Assembly (NCBI RefSeq): GCF_005116655.2
Contig: NZ_CP050698.1
Span: 1,504,001 to 1,568,000, forward strand
Length of the DNA: 64,000 bases
Direction: 5' to 3'
Source of the DNA: Desulfosediminicola flagellatus
Lineage (GTDB): Bacteria; Desulfobacterota; Desulfobulbia; Desulfobulbales; Desulfocapsaceae
The stretch's first letter is position 1, and every line of letters begins with the position of its first letter. A program made the position numbers and the translations under genes. Below the pieces are notes generated by a model. That model did no database searches, had not been told where the DNA came from, and saw only the letters and a list, made by a program, of their open reading frames with translations. Shown here one piece after another: positions 58,315-64,000 of the stretch.

Positions 58315-58614
58315 ATGCATGTAATTATGGATCTATGTATTGTGCCATTGGGAGTAGGTGTATCTGTGTCAAAATATATTGTTGAGTGTGAAAAGATAAT
58401 CAAAACTGCAGGGCTTAAAAGTGCGCTGCACGCCTACGGCACCAATATAGAGGGTGATTGGGAAGATGTGATGAAGGTTGTCAGGCTCTGCCATGAAAAA
58501 GTTCATGAGATGGGTGCGCCGCGTATAACAACAACCATCAAGATGGGAACCCGCACAGATCGCGCACAGTCAATGAGTGATAAGGTCACCAGTGTAGAAG
58601 AAAAGATGATGTAA
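58315..58614 (+). CDS. MTH1187/YkoF-like thiamine-binding protein
   Basis: 99 residues, full length. It shows the family pattern DLCIVPLGVGVSVSKYI and ALHAYGTNIEGDWEDVMKV. The fold binds thiamine or related pyrimidines, and the family is thought to take part in thiamine salvage or homeostasis. It is preceded by AAGGAG with good spacing. It is a single gene with no linked thiamine genes and no TPP riboswitch seen. Confidence 0.88.
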   Translation: MHVIMDLCIVPLGVGVSVSKYIVECEKIIKTAGLKSALHAYGTNIEGDWEDVMKVVRLCHEKVHEMGAPRITTTIKMGTRTDRAQSMSDKVTSVEEKMM

Positions 58615-58783
58615 CATTGAGCGATAGTAGTAATGTTTTTAAGGATTAGCGACCTGGCTGTATCTAAGGACTTTATTATCTGTCTCTGTATCAGTTTATA
58701 AATATTGATGAAAAACCTAAGTGTATTCAAGGGATTGCTGTGACTTAAATGCTTGCAGCTGACTTTTGCAAAAAAAACGGTGA

Positions 58784-60778
58784 ATGGGGAGGTTGATAGC
58801 CCAGTCACGAGGAGATTGGGAGATTGCAAATTTGAAATCATTACAACCCACTCAAAATATCTTGAATACGAAATTTTCGTCGATTTCCCCAAAAGTGTTT
58901 TTTGCACTCACCATCCTCTGCTTCCTTACTACGGGATGCGTCCTGATAAAGTTGCAAAGCGAAGTAGATAGAAGCCTGGAGTCTACTGTTATAATCGGGC
59001 ATGTTGATATAGAGCCAATCGGATATGGCAGGCTTATTGTCGCCGCGTGCTCAATGAACGAAGAACTGGAGATAGCACATTATACAGTTTTACACGAACC
59101 TGGTGAGTATGAACTCATAGTTGAAAAGAGGGAGTATTACGTTTTTGCCTTCTGGGATAAAAACAGCAATCTTGTGTATGAGGCTGGCGAACCTGGGGGC
59201 CATTATGGCGACCCCACACTGGTCAGCGCTCCGTCTGTTGGTGTTGTTCATAATATTGATATAGCTATCACGGGAGAAGGGAGAACATTGGATATCCCCC
59301 CTGGAGCTACAATGTCATCGGTTATACCTCCGAAACTTCGCAGTAGGCAGGCGGGCGCGATCACGAATTTAGACGATGAACGTTTTGCTCATGAATATGG
59401 AGTTAAAGGCTATTGGGAGCCTGGTTCATTTTTTGAGGAATTGGGTGGGAACATCTATTTTCTTGAGGAGTATGATCCTGAAAAAATACCCGTTCTTTAT
59501 GTTCATGGTGCAACCGGTACTCCAGGTGACTGGAAATATTTTATCGAAAACCTGGATAGAACCCGTTTTCAACCGTGGTTTTTTCACTATCCTACGGGAG
59601 CCCGCATAGACAGCATGTCCTATCTGTTGTTATGGAAACTCACTAACCTTCAGGTGAAATATCATTTCAGCACAATCTATTTTACCGCACATAGTATGGG
59701 GGGATTGGTCGCCAGGTCATTTATTGTAAATTACGGCTGGCAATTCCCTTATGTAAAACTCTTTATCTCTCTGGCCACTCCATGGGGTGGCGACAGAATG
59801 GCGGAATATGGTGTTCAACGATCTCCTGCGGTAATTCCGAGTTGGATAGATATGCAGCCGGAGAGTGACTTTATCAAATCATTGTACAGAAAGAAAATTC
59901 CTGAACAAACTGAATTTTATATGTTTTACGGGCACAAGGGAAGCCGCAGCCTTTTGTCGACTGACAACAATGATGGGACGATAAGCCTGTCCAGTCTTCT
60001 CGACTTCAGGCCTCAAGCCGAGGCTAAGATGAACTATGCATTTAATGAGGATCACATAAGTATACTTACGAGTAAGGAAGTGGTGGCGCAATATAATGCA
60101 ATTCTCAATGAGTTTGATGAAAACCATAATGATCAGGTTAATCGACCCCGTGGATACCTCAAAACGCACTATGTATATAGTTACGATTTTGACGGCATAC
60201 GTCCCAGGCCTACGCTTATACTTCGTCCTGCAAAAGAACGTAACGGGGAAACGATCACGTTCTTAAGTGAAATAGAAAATGATAGCGTTCTGGGGCCTTT
60301 TCCTGTTGGGGAATATTTAGCGAGTATCGTTTCAATGGCAGGAAAACCAACGAAAAAATATGTACCTGTATCAATTGAAAAAGGTACAATGCACAACCTC
60401 GATTTTGTCATTCTGCCTGACGGTGTGATTGGTGGATGCGTGACAAATTCACGTGAACCTGAAGATACTGCTGTTGGAATGCCTGAATATCGATATCGAT
60501 CAGTTGACTCAAAAATTAAGATAGACTCAGTTACATTAAAGGGCGATGGAATTGAAAGAACACTTCAACAGATTGAAGGGGAAGATACCAGAAATAGTGA
60601 TTACCTGATTTTACGGGATGATATCTGTTACAATAGATGTTTTGTTTTCTTCGGGTTACCTGCAGGGAGTTACGAACTTACGGTTAATGCCCAAGGGTAT
60701 AAGCCCAACGTAAAACACTACACTGTTGAACCGGGTGTACCTGACTATTTCAGGGCTACTGAATTGACAGCTGATTGA
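58784..60778 (+). CDS. Large lipoprotein alpha/beta hydrolase
   Basis: 664 residues as drawn; an in-frame TTG at 58832 (after GGGAG) gives a more normal signal length before the lipobox LTTGC. Two N-terminal beta-rich regions (about 70-195, carboxypeptidase-regulatory-like) precede the hydrolase domain (about 230-440), which has VLYVHGATGTPGDW (oxyanion region) and the nucleophile elbow AHSMGG with Ser304. A C-terminal beta domain (about 455-664) follows. It is probably an outer-membrane or periplasmic lipase/esterase. It is adjacent to a methyltransferase gene. Confidence 0.78.
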   Translation: MGRLIAQSRGDWEIANLKSLQPTQNILNTKFSSISPKVFFALTILCFLTTGCVLIKLQSEVDRSLESTVIIGHVDIEPIGYGRLIVAACSMNEELEIAHYTVLHEPGEYELIVEKREYYVFAFWDKNSNLVYEAGEPGGHYGDPTLVSAPSVGVVHNIDIAITGEGRTLDIPPGATMSSVIPPKLRSRQAGAITNLDDERFAHEYGVKGYWEPGSFFEELGGNIYFLEEYDPEKIPVLYVHGATGTPGDWKYFIENLDRTRFQPWFFHYPTGARIDSMSYLLLWKLTNLQVKYHFSTIYFTAHSMGGLVARSFIVNYGWQFPYVKLFISLATPWGGDRMAEYGVQRSPAVIPSWIDMQPESDFIKSLYRKKIPEQTEFYMFYGHKGSRSLLSTDNNDGTISLSSLLDFRPQAEAKMNYAFNEDHISILTSKEVVAQYNAILNEFDENHNDQVNRPRGYLKTHYVYSYDFDGIRPRPTLILRPAKERNGETITFLSEIENDSVLGPFPVGEYLASIVSMAGKPTKKYVPVSIEKGTMHNLDFVILPDGVIGGCVTNSREPEDTAVGMPEYRYRSVDSKIKIDSVTLKGDGIERTLQQIEGEDTRNSDYLILRDDICYNRCFVFFGLPAGSYELTVNAQGYKPNVKHYTVEPGVPDYFRATELTAD

Positions 60779-60802
60779 TTTTTGAACAATAACGAGATGA
60801 TA

Positions 60803-61435
60803 ATGGATGAGCTGAAGACGAAGCTAACTATAGATGCATATGACAGGAATGCAGAACATTATGCACTGAAATTTGAAAATTTCTCTACATACACCAAGAA
60901 AATACTTGAATTTCACAAGGGCTATGTGCCTGAAGGTGCACGAATAGTAGATTTGGGTTGCGGACCAGGTCATGTCATTAAAACACTCATGAGTCTGGAT
61001 AGTACCTGTTGCTGCACTGGTGTCGATTTATCTACTGAACTCATTAGTATTGCAAAGCTCAATAACCCTTCGTGCACGTTCATTACTGAGGATATATGTA
61101 CGATACAGTTACCTGCTGAATTTGATGTAGTAATCGCATCATTTTGTATAGTTCACTTAATCGAGAATGAAGCAGAGAATGTCATAGAAAGCATTTCAAA
61201 ATGTCTTGATAAAAATGGACATCTTTACCTGAGTTTCATGGAAGGAAGTACTTCTGGATTTGAATCAACAAGTTTTTCAAAAGAACAGATATTCTTCAAC
61301 TACTATGATGTCGATTATATTTTGGAATTATTAAAAAAATACGGGATAGAACCTCAAGAAATCAGCAGGGAAGAGTATCTGGAACAGGATGGTTCAATAA
61401 CCATAGATATATTTATTTTTGCTTCAAAACAATAG
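60803..61435 (+). CDS. Class I SAM-dependent methyltransferase
   Basis: About 210 residues from ATG 60803, the start with a plausible ribosome site (ACGAG); TTG 60782 and ATG 60797 are alternatives. SAM motif IVDLGCGPGHVIKTL, the acidic TGVDLST loop and the FDVVIASFCIVHLI post-I region are clear. The substrate is unknown. It lies just after the lipoprotein hydrolase on the same strand. Confidence 0.82.
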   Translation: MDELKTKLTIDAYDRNAEHYALKFENFSTYTKKILEFHKGYVPEGARIVDLGCGPGHVIKTLMSLDSTCCCTGVDLSTELISIAKLNNPSCTFITEDICTIQLPAEFDVVIASFCIVHLIENEAENVIESISKCLDKNGHLYLSFMEGSTSGFESTSFSKEQIFFNYYDVDYILELLKKYGIEPQEISREEYLEQDGSITIDIFIFASKQ

Positions 61436-61518
61436 CGCTGGGAGTCTTTCTGAAACCAACCATTTTCTATAGACTCACACGTGCAAACTAGTCCTGAAAA
61501 TTCACGAGTTATCTCTTG

Positions 61519-62397
61519 TTACAATTTCTCGCGCGGTGGAAAAATCTTTCTATTCAAAGGGTTTTGTGACTCGCAGGGGACTTTGGTCTGGCATAGGCCG
61601 CAACTATTCACCTTGAAACCTAATTGCTCCTTTTCGACGTAAACTGCAGTTACATTGCGGATATATTCCTTGCATTTGGTCTTATCATGACCAGATTCAG
61701 AAATCGCCCCTGCCGGGCAGCGACGCATGCAGGCGAGACATTTACCGGTAGCCTGAAAAAGGCACCATTCGTTATGTTGAGTATAAGGCCGTATCTGCAT
61801 GGTGGGAGAATATCTCTTGCGAACAATAACCGAACCGACACGCACAGCCTTTCCTGCGGGCGTAATCAGACCATCTGACAGGCCAAAAGTGCCAAGTCCG
61901 CAGGCATGGGCAGCATGGCGTTCAGACCAGGATGAGGCAAAACCGTATTTTTCTGAGACCGCTCCGGACCATTCAGGGAGTAAAACCGGAGCACAGGCTT
62001 GAAGCCCTTCAGACGTAAACAGATCCACAACATACCGTCGGAGGTTTTCGTTTACCTTTTCACCGTAATGTCGAACTTTGCTCCACTCTATGCTGGGTAA
62101 AGCTTCAGCCTTTCTATGGGCGATTCTGGTCTGTTCTGTTTGCGGTAAAATCCATGCGATGACGCTCAATTCATCAGCCCGAACTGATTCATCCTTGAAA
62201 GCGAGTGAGAATGCTTCCTGTGGTGTCCAGTAGAACTCATGTCCTATATCAGATTTCAAAAAGTCGAAGAGCGAATCTTCCGCTGAAGCTATACCAACAA
62301 GAGGGAATGAAAAGGCATGTACATCTGAACCGGGTTCAATTGCGTTATTTGCGTGGTCATTCATCCATGATGTAATATGCTCTTTTATCTGATCCAT
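61519..62397 (-). CDS. Epoxyqueuosine reductase (QueG)-like 4Fe-4S protein
   Basis: 292 residues. It contains the HAAHACGLGTFGLSDGLITPAG block that is characteristic of QueG-type proteins and a double [4Fe-4S] motif (CLACMRRCPAGAI and CGLCQTKVPCES). The HEAT-repeat C-terminus of true QueG is missing, and the enzyme's catalytic aspartate is not certain, so it may not reduce epoxyqueuosine. It forms a pair with the downstream YkgJ gene on the same strand. Confidence 0.75.
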   Translation of the reverse strand: MDQIKEHITSWMNDHANNAIEPGSDVHAFSFPLVGIASAEDSLFDFLKSDIGHEFYWTPQEAFSLAFKDESVRADELSVIAWILPQTEQTRIAHRKAEALPSIEWSKVRHYGEKVNENLRRYVVDLFTSEGLQACAPVLLPEWSGAVSEKYGFASSWSERHAAHACGLGTFGLSDGLITPAGKAVRVGSVIVRKRYSPTMQIRPYTQHNEWCLFQATGKCLACMRRCPAGAISESGHDKTKCKEYIRNVTAVYVEKEQLGFKVNSCGLCQTKVPCESQNPLNRKIFPPREKL

Positions 62398-62418
62398 TTT
62401 AAGGCGATTTGTAGAGGT

Positions 62419-62823
62419 TCAGTTGGTATTTTCGCTATGTAAGAGAGTGATTGAGTTTTCTACTAATGGCTGAATGATATCCAGCAGATCTTCACGGTCA
62501 AGATACGGGCAGGGCTCATTATACGGGAAATCACGGCATTGCCGTGGTCTTGCCAGATGGATAGAGCATCTTCCGCGCATTTTTTCATTGTTGAGGAAAA
62601 TACATGAGCCGTCCTTGCGCACTTTAAAGGTGTTTTTCCCTTCGATATATTGTTTGCGTACCTCGCCGTCACTTATGGCAAAATGTCGTGCAATCCTGTT
62701 GATATCTGTGGCATCAACATACAAGGTTGATCCTTCGAGCCTGTAACAGCAGTAGCCGGGACAGAAATTACAATAGAGTTTACTGCTGGCCAGTACATAT
62801 TGGTCAGGTTGCTGGGCTGTCAT
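62419..62823 (-). CDS. YkgJ-family cysteine-cluster protein
   Basis: 134 residues. The cysteine pattern YCNFCPGYCCYRLEG near the start and CSIHLARPRQCRDFPYNEPCPY in the C-terminal part identify the YkgJ zinc/iron-chelating family, of uncertain function. It lies 22 bp upstream of the QueG-like gene, so the two are likely cotranscribed. Confidence 0.88.
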   Translation of the reverse strand: MTAQQPDQYVLASSKLYCNFCPGYCCYRLEGSTLYVDATDINRIARHFAISDGEVRKQYIEGKNTFKVRKDGSCIFLNNEKMRGRCSIHLARPRQCRDFPYNEPCPYLDREDLLDIIQPLVENSITLLHSENTN

Positions 62824-62994
62824 TATTGCGCTCCGGGGGACTGCTGTGAACCTGCCTGTTATGTATATATGTGTATAGATCAGGCCGTCAGTAATACCGG
62901 TTTAGATCTATTCTGCCAATGAGTATTAACAGTATATGAGTGGAATATGTCGGGATCATATTTCGATATATCCAGAAGTATATAGTTTGCGATA

Positions 62995-63765
62995 TCAAAT
63001 CTTTGATATTGCAGCAGAGATGGTTTTAGAAAGTTCTTTCAGCAGATTAGAATAGAGCTTCTCGAAATCGCTCATTGAATAGCGTGCTGTGGATGAGTCA
63101 AAGCTGACACCACCGACAACCTCGGAGGTTCTAAGGTTGAATATCGGCGCGCCCATAGCGATCAGGCCTGGCAAAAATTCTTCTTTGTTTATTGAATATC
63201 CGCGTTTTTTTGTTTCTTCGAGATCCGCCAGCAGTTGCTGTTTATCTGTAATACTTGCTCCGGTAACCGGTCGCAGCTCAATTGCATCAAGCATGGTTTG
63301 CTGTTTATCTTTATCGAGAAAAGCCATGGCCGCTTTGCCCGTTGCCAGATTGTACATATCAGCATTAACGGTGAAATGAGCAAAGGCGAGGGTATCTATT
63401 GATTCGCGCCTGTAGACCAGATATATCGACTGGTTTTGAATGATCCCCACATCAATGTGAATGCCGTGCTGTTTGTGAATCTCATCAACAAAGGGCTTAA
63501 TTGTCTGTACAATCTCAGCTTTTTGCAGGAATGAGTGCGCGAGAGGGATTGTTCTCAGGCCTAGCCTGTAAAGTTTGTCTTTCGTGCCTTTTTGCAGATA
63601 ACCATGCTCGCAAAGAGCACCAACATAGCGGAGTACAGACGTTTTATTGATTTCAAGGCGTCTGGAAATTTCACTCAGGCTAAATGATGTGTCATCCGCA
63701 CAGAAAAGGTCGAGAATTCGAAGCCCTTTGTCGAGAGTTTCTGAAATGCTGCTTTTATTACTCAT
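62995..63765 (-). CDS. IclR-family transcriptional regulator
   Basis: 256 residues. The N-terminal winged helix-turn-helix (about 8-70; SLSEISRRLEINKTSVLRY) and the C-terminal IclR effector-binding domain (about 85-250; FDSSTARYSMSDFEKLYSNLL) are clear. Such regulators typically control catabolic genes, and the ligand is unknown. The stop codon overlaps an inverted repeat (62992-63009, atatcaaa/tttgatat). It is divergent to the sequence at the right edge, whose gene is not visible. Confidence 0.9.
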   Translation of the reverse strand: MSNKSSISETLDKGLRILDLFCADDTSFSLSEISRRLEINKTSVLRYVGALCEHGYLQKGTKDKLYRLGLRTIPLAHSFLQKAEIVQTIKPFVDEIHKQHGIHIDVGIIQNQSIYLVYRRESIDTLAFAHFTVNADMYNLATGKAAMAFLDKDKQQTMLDAIELRPVTGASITDKQQLLADLEETKKRGYSINKEEFLPGLIAMGAPIFNLRTSEVVGGVSFDSSTARYSMSDFEKLYSNLLKELSKTISAAISKI

Positions 63766-64000
63766 AATAAATCAGATATAGCAGATGAAGGTGGATGTGA
63801 CTGATTGTTACCGGATAGACTGCAGCTAATCAGAAACTGATGTCGTTGTCAATACGCTGCGAAAATAACGGGTTGGCAGGTGGGCCCGATCTGGCAAGTG
63901 TGATAGTGTGCTTCGGGCCCGTCAGGTATGACTATACATAATGAGAGATGTAATCCTTCATTACGCTGGGAGGTAAAACTAAAAATAGTAATGGGTTTCA
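63766..64000. other. Window-end intergenic region
   Basis: There is no ORF of note. A GGAGGT (63969-63974) and ATG (63991) near the right edge could begin a + strand gene, but spacing is long and only three codons are visible. Confidence 0.3.

Overview
The window looks like chromosomal DNA of moderate GC from a Gram-negative, anaerobic, respiring bacterium. The best guess is a Desulfobacterota (Desulfobulbales-type) organism. This rests on the nrnA-truB-rpsO-pnp-dut order, many lipoproteins and RND/T2SS-type envelope genes, a molybdopterin respiratory reductase with several 4Fe-4S partner proteins, an MTH1187-type protein and small palindromic repeat elements. The lineage is an inference from gene content; there is no rRNA in the window. 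No tRNA, rRNA, CRISPR array, prophage or transposase gene was seen.

Layout. 1-5533 (+): translation and RNA/nucleotide metabolism block (nrnA 3' part, truB, rpsO, pnp, dut, WalJ/YycJ-like hydrolase). 5954-9500 (-): YhbY, a TraB-family membrane protein and an MltD-like LysM transglycosylase, divergent from a very long PBP1A-type synthase (9734-13087), a TPR-like lipoprotein and a PilB/GspE-type ATPase with GAF and MshEN-like N-terminal domains. 18063-23379 (-): DUF309 protein, a MITE-like repeat and an RND efflux pair behind a promoter with a palindromic operator in its spacer. 23669-29174: a deoxyinosine glycosylase-like protein, a decayed chemoreceptor, a hybrid sensor kinase and an MFS transporter.

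29833-34034 (+) is a compact cassette behind two tandem sigma70-like promoters: cytidylyltransferase-like enzyme, HisC/CobD-like PLP enzyme, CDP-alcohol phosphatidyltransferase and ATP-grasp ligase. Together they suggest an unusual amino-alcohol (or aminophosphonate) lipid head-group pathway. It is followed by a 42-residue lysine-rich protein, a metallophosphoesterase, a RelA/SpoT-type synthetase and a methyltransferase. 37521-44565 (+) is a translationally coupled six-gene operon of unknown function: two DUF3604 paralogues, a membrane-anchored parvulin-type isomerase and three HupE/UreJ-like membrane proteins. These two clusters are the best candidates for undescribed systems.

46027-51948 carries a NapH-like ferredoxin and, convergent to it, an operon whose large subunit has the hallmarks of respiratory arsenate reductase ArrA, with ArrB, a TorD-type chaperone and another ferredoxin. 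The operon has a clear promoter and a strong leader hairpin. 52230-57496 (-) carries a YdcF/ElyC protein, glyA (preceded by a structured leader with an intrinsic terminator) and a Ca2+-type P-ATPase. 58315-63765 holds a thiamine-binding protein, a large lipoprotein alpha/beta hydrolase, a methyltransferase, a QueG-like protein, a YkgJ protein and an IclR regulator. Several small palindromic repeats (15302-15468, 18712-18894, 45527-45674, 48508-48562) and shared repeat ends at 54891 and 57673 indicate a MITE-rich genome.
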